Source: Dama dama (taxonomy: Eukaryota; Chordata; Mammalia; Artiodactyla; Cervidae). From it: a stretch of 64,000 nt of DNA. The translations under genes and the position numbers were made by a program. This document shows positions 10,450 to 21,989 of this stretch, piece by piece. The notes under the pieces were generated by a model that saw only the letters and a list, made by a program, of their open reading frames with translations, searched no databases and had not been told where the DNA came from. Where the stretch lies: contig NC_083693.1 in NCBI RefSeq assembly GCF_033118175.1, forward strand, positions 28,405,981 through 28,469,980, read 5' to 3'. The first letter of the stretch is position 1, and the number at the start of each line of letters is the position of its first letter.

Positions 10450-13190
10450 CTTGGATTTCAATCCCTTGGGTTCTTAACCTCACCTGGAGCCCCTCATCCC
10501 TGCAGTGGGTTATTTAGGACTCATCCTGCAGGGCTGTGTCCTCTCTCTGCCTGAACAGGCAGCCCAGGGAGACGGTAGGGGTGAGGCTGGACCGGTGACC
10601 GGAGTCCCCTTGGAGGTGCTCAGCCCCTAGGCCAGTGGCTCATCCGTGGCTGCACTGCACAGTCGCCTGATGTGGGCAGTGCTTCTCAAACATGAGCTCT
10701 GTGCCCCCTGCACAGCCAGCTCTCTGGGGGAAGCGCTGACATGTGGGAAGCACAGGCTGGTGCTCTAGGGAGACCCCAGTCAGTCCACCTGACTCCGTGT
10801 CTACCTCTGTGAGCTCAGGGTCCCGTCCATCAAAGGGTTGAGGAGGGGGCTGAGGTCCCCCACAGGCAGGGTGCCCAGCACCAGGCTGGGGGTGGTGGGG
10901 ACCCATGAACAGCACCATCACCCCTGATCCTAATAAAGGCAGAGCTGCCCCTGCTGCCCCTCTGGACCCCTGATCTAGCTGGGTCCCCACACACCTGGGG
11001 TTGATGGTGCCAATGCTGGGTTTTCTCACCGAGGTTGTGATGGAAGGAGGCATAGGAGGTGATGTTTGTCGAGGGGCTGCTTTGTGACTAGTTCTGGGCT
11101 CTGTGCTTCACACTGATCATCTTTCACAGTCCTCCAGTGACCCCAGCCTGGCTCCTGAGCCCCAACTCTGTCCTCCCCAGCAGACCACCGAGAGCAACTC
11201 CTCAGAGAGCAGACCTGGGACAACCCAGGAGCCCTGCTGTCACATATGGCTCTACTCATATCTGGGCAACTCCCGCCTCAGTCGTCTCCTCTGTGAAATG
11301 GGGATAATAATCCCGACTCCGTAGCCATCATGGAAACAAGTGGGCTCACGGTGAACTCCGCTCCAGCCTGTTTAGGCATCCGTGTGGAGGTCACTGCCTC
11401 CTGCTCTTCTGCCCTCAGTTCTGAAAAGAGCAGGTCAGGGTCCACCCCAGGCAACAGGGAGAAGGGAGAGCTGTGCTTCTCAACACCCTTCACCTTTCAG
11501 TCTCTTCTTCCCAAGCCCTTTAGCTGCCCCACTCTGCTTCTCCAGGTTAGTTCCCGAGCCCCTCTTCTCGCCATCCGCCCCCCACCTTCTCTCTGCTCCG
11601 TTGCTTCTGCCATCCTGTCCTGGGTCGGGGGAGGGTGCGCGTCCCCATGTTGTCCTTCATCTCGGCTCACAGAACACCTGCCCTTGTGCCCTTCTCAAGC
11701 CCTCGACACCCTGGGGACAGTCTGCTGCAGGCCAGGAGGCTCCATGAGTGCCTCTGCTGTCCTGGGTGGTAGGAACCAGTCCCTGGAGACCAGGATAGAC
11801 CCAGCAGGATGGCAGCGGGAGGAGAGGAAGGGGGAACAGCCTGTGGAGGGGGAGTGCATCTGGCATGGCAGTCCTGCCTGGGATGTGCTCTCACTTAAGC
11901 CTGTGGGAAGACACTGTGTGTCCCCTCCTGCCCCGGGGAGCGGGGGGGGCTGCGGGTGAACCTAGAAACGGGGAGGATGATGAGTGTGGTCAGGACCTCT
12001 GCTCCAAGTCTCACCACCCCAATGCCTAAGCAGCTGGTCCAGGAACAAGTGAGTGACCCCAGCCTGATGCTTGTCAGGACTGAGAAAGCAGGCTGCACTG
12101 GGCAGGTGCCTCTCAGCCCAGCTGATGGAGTCTGTGAAGAAACGTTGACCCATGGGAACATGTTCAGGGCTGTGTCTGAACCACAGGGCACCAGGTTGAG
12201 CCCTGAGCCCTAGCCCACCTCCCACCTGCCACCTGACTCCTTTCACTGGGGCCATGGACCCTGGCCTGGATGTGGCCAAGGACAGAGGAGTCACTGTCTG
12301 GGAAGCACTGCTCGGAGGGTTGGGTCCCTGGTTTATACACACAGGACTTTCCCCACTGAAGTTTCCAGCCAGGATAAATCCAGTGTCACTTCCACATGGT
12401 GATCTGTCATCCATCTTCACCTCATTCTCATGTCTGTCTCAACCTTGAGTTCTTGACTGTCCAGGTTACAAGGCTCCAGTTTCTTCAATACCTTCCCCAT
12501 ATGTGGAATCTGACCCTATTTCCTTCTGCCCCACCACCCAGCCCAATATTGGCCTCCTCCTCCCTTCTCTGCTCACTTTAACTTTAATCTAGTCACATCT
12601 GCAGATTTTTTTCTTTTCCAAATAAATAACATTCACAGGATATGGGAGTTGACAAGGTTATCTCTCCAAGAAATATTTTTCCAGCCTACCAGAGGGGCTG
12701 ATTGTTTTTAAGGAAATATGTATTTTTAGACTATTCCCCAAGGGGAAATTCAGTAAGAAATTAACAACAGCAGAAAAGAAATTGCTAGATAAAAATGAAA
12801 CTGACCTTAATCAACCTGTATGAATTTTTAGTGGACTGTTTCAGGAAAGTCGGTAGGCCAATTTTGTGTCAAAACCTTATTTTCTGTTATTCCCTTATCA
12901 CCTCGATTAGCAAAAACACTGAAATATCTGTGTAGACTGTGTAAGGTTCAAGTGTGGCAAGGAAACAATGTGGAAAAAGATACTTTAGGTAAATGTAAAT
13001 TATCTAAAGCCCGGATTGCAAATTTAAATTCTGAGAAACAGAATTTGGGGTAATAAACATCACAAGGGACAAGGAGATAGTTTATGAATAGTTTATGAGA
13101 AAGTGAACAAGAAGACATAACAAGCCCAAACATATATGCATCTAACTATATAACCTTGGAATATATGAAACAGGGCAGTCAAGTAGAACT
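10450..13190. other. Unassigned GC-rich spacer between the inverted arms
   Basis: No gene is supported here. MIR-like tracts occur at 11085-11330 (including CCTCTGTGAAATGGGGATAA), and a possible MER5-like tract at about 10630-10690. The longest open frame, 11330-11959 (+, 209 codons), is Ser/Pro/Cys-rich, overlaps open frames on the opposite strand and shows no domain. The AT-rich part from 12600 has no feature I recognise. Confidence 0.4.
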
Positions 13191-13194
13191 TTTT

Positions 13195-13427
13195 AAAATA
13201 TTTATTTATTCACTTATTTGGCTTCATCGGGTCTTAGTTGCATCACATGGGACCTTTGGCTGTGGTGCATGGAGTCTCTAGTTGATACACATAGGCTCAG
13301 TAGTCGTGACATGCAGGCTTAGTTGCTTTGTGACATGTGGAATCTTACTTCCCCAACCAGGGATTGAACCCACATTCCCTGCATTGCAAGGTGGATTCTT
13401 AACCACTGAACCACCAGGGAAGTCCCC
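13195..13427 (-). mobile_element. CHR SINE
   Basis: Antisense CHR element. Its tRNA-related head lies at the right end (GAACCACCAGGGAAGTCC near 13410) and the body includes CAGGGATTGAACCCACATTCC. The A-rich tail appears as TTTAAAATATTTATTTATTC at the left end. Confidence 0.85.
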
Positions 13428-13582
13428 AGTAGAACTTTCTGCAATGATAGAAATATTCTATACCTGCCTTGTTCAATACAGTAGCCTCCACCAAATGGGT
13501 ATATGGTGCTTGAAATGTGGCTGGTAAGACTGAGGACTTGCATGTTTCAATCTATTTAATTTTATTTAGTTAAAAATAAGGG

Positions 13583-13702
13583 GACTTCTCCGGTGGTTAA
13601 GACTCTGCACTTCCACTGCAGGGGGCACAGGTTCAGACCCTGTTTGGGGAACTAAGATCCCACATGCTGCATGGCTTGGCTAAAATAAATAAATAAATAA
13701 AA
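13583..13702 (+). mobile_element. Short CHR SINE with (TAAA)n tail
   Basis: A sense tRNA-related head (GGGACTTCTCCGGTGGTTAAG) is followed by the GATCCCACATGCTGCATGGC block and a simple AAATAAATAAATAAATAAA tail. This short SINE form ends after the tRNA-related and core part. Confidence 0.8.
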
Positions 13703-14179
13703 CAAAAGGATATGATTAAAAAAAATTAAATAGCCACATGCATCTACTGTCCAATATACTGTACAGAAGAACTGGGTTCATGAAGTAAGTAACCCTGAAG
13801 TGATAATCACAAGTTTCTTCACATTAATAACCTTTACCCTTTTTCTCTTTATTTCCTGTTTTGACTCCAAAAAAGATGGACCATTCAGACTTGTTTGATA
13901 ACAAGTTAACATATTTACTATTTACATAAATGATTTCATACACTGTCACCCTGATTCACATTTTATCATGTTCTGGGCATTAAAAAATATTTTCCCCCTT
14001 TGGACCTTGGGTCAGTATTTGGATGTTCCTTTGGGTTGAAGTCAACAATAGTAAATGGCCTTTTGCAAACTTATCATCTAGGTTCCCTTGACCCTTGGCT
14101 TCTCTCCAACTGTGACCCTCTCTTTCCCTTCACAGGCACTAGCTGCCCCAGGAGAAACCTATATTTACTGTCTTTCCTT

Positions 14180-14325
14180 CTCTTTCTCTGTCTCCAATGC
14201 ACTGGCTTCTGTCCTGAGAACTTCATGAAAAAGCTCTAAGCAAGGCTGTCAATGACTTTCAAATGGTCACATCCAGTGGACACTTTTCAGTGCTTATTTC
14301 ATGTGATCTCTGCAGTATTTAACCA
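14180..14325 (+). repeat. L2 LINE fragment
   Basis: The stretch around GGCTGTCAATGACTTTCAAATGGTC and TTTTCAGTGCTTATTTCATGTGATCTCTGCAG resembles the conserved reverse-transcriptase end of ancient L2 elements. It lies immediately outside the arm 2 homology breakpoint near 14330. It is short and diverged, so the assignment is from memory of the consensus. Confidence 0.5.
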
Positions 14326-15610
14326 AAAGTTTGTGTTTAAATTTCTCTTGTTTTTCCTTAAAATGTTAATTTTATTTCAATGCTTCTTAAGATTTGTCTG
14401 CCATGGAGACTACCTCCTGGGAGTGCCCCCTGCTCCACCCCACCTGTCCCTGGGTGAACAACACATGGCTTCATCCCAGTCCGGGAGTGAGGGGCAGCAG
14501 AGGGGATCCTTCCCCTCCCCTCCCCCACAGCTCTGCTTGCCTGGCCCCTCTGGTCCTGGTGATACCAGGATTCTGGGCTCTGAGGCCCTGTGATTGAGGA
14601 CAGGAGACTTGCGGGGCCTACACAGCCACCAGTTACTGCAAAGGGCTGCTGGTCTCAATGCAGGGGAGCACATGGGCACACAGCATGCACATACATGTGC
14701 ACTGAGCATGCACACAAGGACACACCTTCCTGGAGAGGCCCCTTTAAGAGTTAGGGGGACGAGATGTGGGCATTGAGGTGGGACCCCACATCTTGTGTCA
14801 CAGGCTGGGCCACACCCCAAGGCTTTGATCCAGGTGTGGATGGGGAGTCAGTGGGAGGGGCTTCCAGAAACAGATTTGGGTGAGGGTGGAAATTGGCTGG
14901 ACTCTTCTGTACTCTAGACAAATTGGGGCAATTAGAATATGTGAATGTCGTTCTCATTTTTTTTTATTTTGCTTCTCTCATCGTTATATTGAGATTAAAA
15001 GGGGACATTGTGGATATAGGCAAAGGGACAAGCCTTTTCTCTATGACTGACATCAGGGACTGATGGGAACCAGAAGCTCCAGGGAATTTTTAAAAATTAT
15101 ATACACTGATCTAGATCACATTATGTCTGAGTCTCAGAGAACCAAGAAACAATAGCAGAAAGCAACAGAAACACACAAGTGTGTGTCCCCTCACACTCAA
15201 GCACTGCAGTTGCTTTGACAATGGAAGCAGCAACCCCCACCCCCACAAACCACCTGCCCAAGAAAATTTGAAAAGAAACTTCCCCTTTAAGTACAGGGTT
15301 ACCCAATAATTTTTACCCTCCTGATCAGAAGATAGAAAAAAAAATCTCAGCCTAACTTCGCCTTTAAGGCTGCAGTGGCCATGCTCTTCTCCCTGCAGAG
15401 GCAGGACAAGCTGTTTTGAACACTGAGGCAGGAGGGCCACATCGCTGCCCCTCAACCAACACTGCAGACAAATGTCTTCAAGGTCCTGGGGTTCTTCACC
15501 GGCTCCCTTTTTTTGATTCCCTAGAGAGTAGTTAGGATGGAAGGCATTAACCTGGCTTCCTCTAAGATGCCCTCTAGGCAGCGGGTGTTTAGTGAGTCTG
15601 CAAAAATTCT

Positions 15611-15674
15611 GGAGCCAATCTCAGAGGAGCTGAACACCAGGTGGAGCCAATCTCAGAGGAGCTGAACACCAGGG
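15611..15674. repeat. 32-bp tandem duplication
   Basis: Two adjacent copies of a 32-bp unit starting TGGAGCCAATCTCAGAGGAG are essentially identical. Arm 1 and copy 3 contain the unit once, so the duplication is recent and private to arm 2. Confidence 0.85.
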
Positions 15675-15976
15675 CCTCTGTTTTAAGACTTCTGCCCACT
15701 GGAAATAATTGACCTCTTGAGATTTTTTTTTTTAATTGAAGGGAGGGCACTAGTACACCCCCCACTCCACTCAGATAATTGGGGCCCAATGCCTAGTTAC
15801 CCACCCCACTCCCAAACCCACCCACACACACCAACTAAGACACTGCCAGGGGTACAGACTTGCTTTGGTAACGAGGCCCCTCCAGATGTCCAGGGTGTGA
15901 ACAGCCACACAGAGAGGTGTGTGCTGTGAAGTCAGCACCTTGGGAGGTGGGAGGGGGTGGTGGGCAGAGAAGGAAG

Positions 15977-17071
15977 TGCCGAGGTCCAGCCCCGGCAGGA
16001 CCAGGAATACCCACGGGATGAGTGGCGTCGGCGAGGAAGAAGACAGACAGACAGACACACACAGACGGTTGTGTAGAGGTAACTTTTTTTCATTTTTAGG
16101 ATAGCTCAGTTTTTATAGAATGAATGTTACCTCCCCCTTAAGTCACCACATATTACATCAGATATTGGTTTGTGCTTCCTTCAATATTTTTTTCCACATG
16201 TTTTCCCCCTAAGCATTCATCTAGAACATTTCCGATTACAGGGTTTATACTTAAATGTCCTGTACATAGTCTTCTTGCCTCAATGACCTAGCATTCTCAC
16301 TCTAACAAAAACAATGTTCCACAAATCTCAGGTATAGTGTAAATTCTTTGGACAATAAAACAATACATGGGAAGGGTCACAGTAACATGTTTGACATTTC
16401 TGAAAATAGTACCATGAGAAAAACCTGATATTTTTCTTTACCTGAAACCACAAAATCTCAATTTACGATTAACTATTAAACAGCAAAAACACCTCTAAAG
16501 CAGCAAAACACCTCTATTAATAGTGAGATAATGGCAATGAAGCTGGTTAATATAAATCTTCTATTAAAATCCTATATACCCCACTTTCTAATTTTACAAA
16601 AATACCCATAATATCCCATATTGTTTAAAGAAAGGGAAACAATGAACAAATAGCAGCAAGGAAATAGCAATAGCGAAAACCCTTTCAACCGAGGAGCAAG
16701 TAAACTAAAGCAGTATATCTACTTCTAAATCTAAATACCTCTACTCTTTTCTATTCTAGAACATTATAATCTTTTAAGCAAGCAGCCAAACTATACTTGT
16801 GGCTTTTTCTTTTATGACTTGATGTTTATGGTCGTGTCCTGAGCCAGAGCAATCTTGACCATTTCCAAAGTCTTGGACTTTTCCAGTGAGGCCTTATTAC
16901 TATATATTATATTTCCAAAAATTAATAGAAAGCCCAACAAAAGTAAGACAGAAGGAAGAAAGGGACATACCGGGCCCCTGGGACAACCTCGAGGGGAAGA
17001 GATGCCTTGCAGGTTCCTTTCTCGTCCCATGACCTTGTCACGGACTGGGTGCATCCCGGCGGCTCCCGACA
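15977..17071 (-). mobile_element. Solo LTR, 1.1 kb, 6-bp TSD (class II ERV)
   Basis: The insertion is bounded by a perfect 6-bp TSD, AGGAAG, at 15971-15976 and 17072-17077. Read on the minus strand the element starts TGTCGGGAGCC and ends CTCGGCA, giving canonical TG...CA ends. A TATAAAA box lies on the minus strand near 16114-16120, ahead of a short 3' portion, which fits LTR polarity. A 6-bp TSD is typical of class II (betaretrovirus-like) elements. Arm 1 (near 5320) and copy 3 (near 26050) have uninterrupted homologous sequence. No internal retroviral sequence remains. Confidence 0.9.
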
Positions 17072-17379
17072 AGGAAGAAGTCTGATCTTGATGGATCAGC
17101 AGGAAAATGGTCAGGACATAGAAGACGAGAAAACCAAGGATGATCAGAAAAGGCGCAAAGGCAGAAAATGTAGAAAAGATGAGAGAAGCAAGGGAAAGAC
17201 AAAACAGGGTGTGGGCAAACACATAAAACAGGACAAAGAGCAAATGGAGAGAAGGAAGCAGAAAAGAGAGAGAGAAGAACGGGGAAGGATGTGAGAAGGG
17301 GAGCCAGGAAGATGACATCAGAGCTTAGTGTAGAAACCTCCATTGACAAGAGGGCTGATCCTTAGTTCTTGACAAAAAC

Positions 17380-18270
17380 CTAGTGGGCTGAAATCACCAG
17401 GTCGGCCACATAAATCAGCAGGTTGATGGCTGTCAGGATGGCCACAGCCAGTCGATGGTCCCCGAGACTCGAGCAGTGGGTGAGCCCCAATATGTACAGG
17501 TACCAGAATCCCTCGGGCTTGATCTCAATCTCCTCGTTTACTGGGTAGAGTGACCAGAGAACCAAAGCAGTGGAGTAGAGGAGGACGGAGAGCAGGGTCA
17601 GCACAACCTGGATGGGCAGCCTGTACTCCCAGTTGCCCAGGTTCAGCAGCGTGGCCACGATCGCTTGGGTGAAGCAGATGTAATAGATGGCTAGACACCA
17701 CTCGTGAGCTGGCTCCTTCGGGTGCCGGGAGGTGTTGGAGATGAAGGCGAAGATGACACAGGCCACAAAGCTCTCCAGCACCTTTAGCACACCCTGCATG
17801 GTGTACACAGCGCAGGTGAGGTCCTTGAGCTTGTAGCAGTTCCACGAGCACGACAGTTCTACACCATAAAGGAAACACGTAATGTAGGTGAATGATAGGG
17901 CAGCATTGACCCGGTCTATGAAAGGGCCATGAGGCGAAAACCCAAGGCTCCGGATAGACTGAACCATGTATAGTGAGAGACAGACGTGGGCAGCGAAGCA
18001 GGCATCTGTGAGGGGCATGTGGTATGAGAAATGAAAGTGGGACTGGATGTAATATAACTCAACTATGACTACGATGAGGCTTATGGGCAAAGAGAGGAAC
18101 CAGATGAGCAAGGCCCAGATATTTACGGCACTGGCACCTGAGCGCCACTTCCGAAGGCCAGAAATCACCAGGCAGAAGGCCACACAACTGGAAAACAACT
18201 GCAGCAGGCGGAAGCAGAGCCACACCAAGGCCAAGTAGTCCTGGTCTGGGGGTGTGGACCTGGTGGACAT
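17380..18270 (-). CDS. MYADM-like: MYADM-like protein 2 (MARVEL-domain membrane protein)
   Basis: It encodes 296 residues with the same layout as gene 1: about eight membrane segments forming two MARVEL units. Landmarks are ALSFTYITCFLYGVEL, a CYKLK segment shared with gene 1, GVLKVLESFVACVIFAFISN, and AVAILTAINLLIYVADL near the C-terminus. The ATG at 18268-18270 was preferred over one 18 codons upstream because it aligns with gene 1 and has A at -3. Two oddities are visible. The loop before the last membrane segment has lost the family YQFDEKYGGQP motif and is replaced by about 30 unrelated residues. The protein also stops at TAG directly after SAH, where gene 1 has CAG and continues for 12 more residues. 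A gap of a few residues precedes the seventh membrane segment. There is no internal stop or frameshift over the rest, so it is either a diverged gene or a very recently disabled one. Confidence 0.82.
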   Translation of the reverse strand: MSTRSTPPDQDYLALVWLCFRLLQLFSSCVAFCLVISGLRKWRSGASAVNIWALLIWFLSLPISLIVVIVELYYIQSHFHFSYHMPLTDACFAAHVCLSLYMVQSIRSLGFSPHGPFIDRVNAALSFTYITCFLYGVELSCSWNCYKLKDLTCAVYTMQGVLKVLESFVACVIFAFISNTSRHPKEPAHEWCLAIYYICFTQAIVATLLNLGNWEYRLPIQVVLTLLSVLLYSTALVLWSLYPVNEEIEIKPEGFWYLYILGLTHCSSLGDHRLAVAILTAINLLIYVADLVISAH

Positions 18271-18735
18271 GGTGTTGTGACGGTCAGGCAGGTCACGGTC
18301 ACCGGTTGTGGCAATGGTCCTCACTGAAGATCCACCAGAGAAAGAGCCAGATCTGGAGATGGATTGAGTCAGATGCCTGAGAATGACCCAGGGCCCCGTG
18401 ACGGCTGAGGCTCAGGACCTGTAGAGTTAGAACCAATGACTCAGACGCTTGGGTAACAGCACAGCCACTCCAGAATGATTCTCCCCACCCATTACTGGCA
18501 GCTTTTTCAGGAGACTTGTTTTATCCTAAACCTCACAGCTGGATTGAGGGTGGCATCAAAACTGTGTATATATTTTTATCTCTTTGTGCTAGGTGCCATT
18601 ATCTAAAGGAATATAGAGTATGCTGCTCCTTTTCTACAATCACAAACCTTCATGTTTCTCAAAATTGAAAAAGAATTAAAAAAAAAAATAGTTTCATAGC
18701 AAATTTTGACCTGAACAGACCCGAGACAATTAACG
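18271..18735 (-). other. 5' flank of gene 2 with the BovB empty site
   Basis: On the minus strand this mirrors 3643-4083. Near 18720-18735 the sequence GGGTCTGTTCAGGTCAAA follows directly after GTTAATTGTCTC. That is the uninterrupted version of the site where arm 1 carries the BovB at 755-3631. Confidence 0.7.
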
Positions 18736-18739
18736 ATTT

Positions 18740-21690
18740 TTGTTTATTTCAATGAAAGTGAATGTTCAAAAGTACAGTTGCTGAAATGAATGTGTTTGAT
18801 CACAAATTGTTTTTAGACACCAGTGGGGTGCATATAGAGTAGATGCACCTCGTTACTAGTCGGAAGCAGAAAGTTTCTGAATTCAGAAGCATGTCTGTCC
18901 CAAAGGGATTTCAGAAAAAAGACTGTGGATTGTACTGCTAACCTCATTTTCAATGAAAACAGTAAGACTTAGGCAATTAAGGGCCTCCCCTAAGATTGTA
19001 AGTTTAGGAATGGGAACCCAGATAAAAATGCCAAAGCTGTGGGTTTGAACCCTTGACTCTATAGCCCACATGACAGCAGGGCCCAGGGGTGGGAGCCCAG
19101 GACCAAAACTTGGGGCTCTGGGACCCAGGACACACCTTCAGGGCCAAGGCCTCCTTCCACAGCAACCTGAAGACACCCGTGTCCCGGCCTGTCCTCCCTG
19201 CAGCATCACTAGAAGGAGCTGCCATCTGAGGGGACACAGCCCCACCCAGAGGAGGGCAGCTTTAGGGGTGAACAGGGAGGAGCCACAGGGTGAGAGCAAG
19301 GCCGTGGGAACAGGATGACATGGGAGTAGGGGCTGTTGCGAATCCCCCCACCCAATTTTGCCTCAACATGTGACTCTTCCCCATTGGGGAGGGGAGATCT
19401 CAACCCAGCGTAGCTCCAAGGAGGAGTGTCTTGGAGAAATCACAGAACAAATTAACATAATGTTTGACTCTTAAGCTCCAAAGCAGCCATCCATGTGCCA
19501 GTCTGGAAAGATCTAGGAGTAGTCCTACCTGTGTGGGTTTTCCTGGCCTGGGAGACTGGTTAGCAGCTTCGAAGCCGGGAAGAAGGGATTGGAAATGAAC
19601 AAGGATGCTGTGTCTGATGCTGATGTATAGTCTTTCAGGGCATCCCAGGGAGGGGATGGGGATGGATGGATGATCGGCCCCCTTTAAAGAGCAGGAGCTG
19701 AAAGAGGCGGCACCCATAGGACCCTTGGGAGGGGACAGCCCTGAGGATGCACCCGGGACTGGGTTGGGGGTGGGGAGGACAGAGTGGAGATGACTAGGGG
19801 GGGATTCCAGGGTCCCAGTGGCCCTGAGGCAGCCCAGTAGGTGTCTTCTGACCCAGAAGAGATGCAGGCATGGAGCCAACCTTCCCCATGGAGGAGGGGC
19901 CTGGGCTGGAACTGAGACAGGAGAACAGGGGCCTGAAGGGGTTTCAGGGCTGTGACAGGGACACGTGGCCAGAGTGACAGGGACCCTGGAGACCATGGAA
20001 TTGCCCAGGTCACCTGCCCAAGACAGTCCCGCCAGCCAGGGCTGCAGTCCTGCTCACACAGGGGCTCCTCCAGGGTCCAGTGTGGGGGGAGTGAGGCCCC
20101 TCCCAGCCCGCCCCTCCTGAGGGACAGCTGCCCTGTTTCCAAGGGACTATTTGCTGAGGCCCCCAGGGCTGAAGGGCCAGCACCCTGAGCCCCAGCCAGC
20201 TTCCTGCCATCGGAGGCCGTGTCACCTTTGCTGATAATAAACCCCGGGACAAACTGAGGCTGGAAAGAGAAAGAGAGCAAACCTGAGAACCGCCCTGGAC
20301 TCCCAGAGCTCCTTGAGTGCCAATTGCCAGGGGAGCCCTGGAGCCTGTGGGCCTCCCCGTGGGCACTGCTGGGGTGGGGAGGGGCACTGGGGTGAGGGAG
20401 GCTGGGGTGTCCTGCTTGCTGTACCCCAGTTTGATCCCAGTTTAATTACCTGAACTCATCCTGAGATTCCACCTAAGACTAAATGACAAGTTTGGATCCT
20501 TTTCATGCCACAGAGGGAGGACTTGGAGGAGGAGAGGATGAGGTTCCTGCTGTGTGACCTGGGTCAGGCCTGTGCCCTCTCTGGGCCTCAGTTTCCCCAC
20601 CTGGGAAGCAGCAAGTTTGCCTGAGTCTCCCAGCGGCCCCTCCTCCACTCTAGTCTGTGAGCCTGGACGTGGTGCCCCCATCAGAGCACAGCCTGGGTGT
20701 GGCTGAGCCCCGCCTGCCCAGCAGCCAGGCATGTGGACTGGAAGACAGGAAGCCGGGAAGGTCATGTTCAGGACAGAGGAAGGAGGAGGAGGTGCCAGAA
20801 GGGCAAAGAAGGTGGAGGGAAAAAATTGTGGGAAATCCCTCAGAGCTGGATGAACCTGGGCAAGTTACTCACCAGAGCCTTAGTTTCCCCATCTGTGCAG
20901 GGGGCTTAGTATCTACTTTACATTAATTAAATGTATGGAAGCATGTGAAGGGCTTATCAGAGGCCTGGAGCATGACACACTCAATCCATGCCATTTACCT
21001 GACCCCCTCCCCCTCACACAGAGAAGGCAATGGCAACCCACTCCAGTACTCTTGCCTGGAAAATCCCATGGATGGAGGAGCCTGGTAGGCTGCAGTCCAC
21101 AGAGTCACTAAGAGTCGGACACGACTGGGTGACTTCACTTTCACTTTTCACTTTCATGCATTGGAGAAGGAAATGGCAACCCACTCCAGTGTTCTTGCCT
21201 GGAGAATCCCAGGGACGGGGGAGCCTGGTGGGCTGCCGTCTATGGGGTCACACAGAGTCGGACACGACTGAAGTGACTTAGCAGCAGCAGCAGCAGCTCC
21301 CCCTCACAAAGGACCCAGAAGGCCCGGGACCCACTCTGGACATCAGCACATGCAGCTTGATTTGCTGCAGATCAGGGGCTGCAAGCCAGCTTGTACTGGA
21401 GGTGGTCCAGGCATGTATTTGTTTTCCCTTCACAGTGTTTTCAGAAAGCGATGGTAGAGAATCAACATTATTTTTTTCCTTAAGTATTTGGTAGCTGCAC
21501 AGTGCTCCAATTTCACATGAAAATCCAGATTTCCAGCTCCTTTTCAAGCCTCAGGAGATCTGGTTTTACTGGGCTGCATTCCCTAAAAAGGGGGTCACTG
21601 GAGCTGAGCAGTTGCTATGTCCTTTATATTGTTTTTCATTCTCCATTTAATTTTCTATATTTTCTTTTTCTCATGTATAACTGAACTAAG
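18740..21690. other. Arm 2 segment absent from arm 1
   Basis: About 2.8 kb separate the two parts of arm 2 that match 565-744 and 1-275 of arm 1, where only about 180 bp lie between. The region is GC-rich, with MIR-like tracts near 19000-19060, 20555-20610 (GGGCCTCAGTTTCCCCACCTG) and 20845-20985. It also holds one Bov-A2 SINE. Long open frames at 19400-19996 and 19684-20387 overlap on the minus strand, are low-complexity and look like chance frames in GC-rich DNA. No gene is supported. Confidence 0.5.
21019..21296 (+). mobile_element. Bov-A2 SINE (two monomers)
   Basis: Two Bov-A monomers run in tandem, each starting GAAGGCAATGGCAACCCAC or its close variant GAAGGAAATGGCAACCCAC. A CACTTTCACTTTTCACTTTC linker joins them, and a (CAG)n tail ends at 21296. 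A perfect 12-bp TSD, CTCCCCCTCACA, flanks it (21007-21018 and 21297-21308). Confidence 0.95.
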
Positions 21691-21694
21691 GAAC

Positions 21695-21980
21695 ATAAAG
21701 TAGGACTATGATCATCTCCCATGTGCCTGTTTTCCCCTCTTGGGTGTGGCCAGGCTTCCTGCCTGCTCACAGAAGCATCCACCCCTCCATCCAGGGAGCA
21801 TCCATGTCCTCAACCTCGTGTATAGCCTTCAGCACATTTCACATGCTCTGACATTACATTTGGACATGTGTGTACATATATGCACACAAGTTTATAAGGC
21901 ATAACTGTATATCTTTTCCAGTTTTATACACGTGAGAGTGTGTCATGCACACGGCATCTTGCTTTTTCACCACCCTTGAG
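21695..21980. repeat. Outer end of inverted-repeat arm 2
   Basis: Reverse complement of 1-275 with moderate divergence. Downstream of about 21980 no counterpart can be checked, because arm 1 is cut by the window edge. Confidence 0.75.
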
Positions 21981-21989
21981 AGATGCAGC

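Larger units (their letters stand above)
14330..17379 (-). other. 3' flank of gene 2 (arm 2), interrupted by an LTR
   Basis: Reversed, this stretch aligns with 5023-7220 of arm 1 and 25764-27850 of copy 3. It includes the block AAGCAGAGCTGTGGGGGAGG (minus strand near 14520) and the ACACACTTGTGTG block near 15180. AATAAA hexamers on the minus strand lie at 14963-14968 and 14371-14376. It carries a private 32-bp tandem duplication and a solo LTR. Confidence 0.7.

Noticed and set aside
11330..11959. 209-codon open frame (+) in the spacer
   Set aside because: Low-complexity Ser/Pro/Cys-rich product, overlapping frames on the other strand, GC-rich MIR-bearing DNA, no domain and no conserved paralogue.
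16812..17318. 168-codon minus-strand frame
   Set aside because: It crosses the boundary of the solo LTR into the pyrimidine-rich 3' flank of gene 2, so it is an accidental fusion of two unrelated sequences.
19400..20387. Overlapping minus-strand frames of up to 198 codons
   Set aside because: They overlap one another in different frames, have proline-rich composition, contain no domain and lie in MIR-bearing GC-rich DNA.
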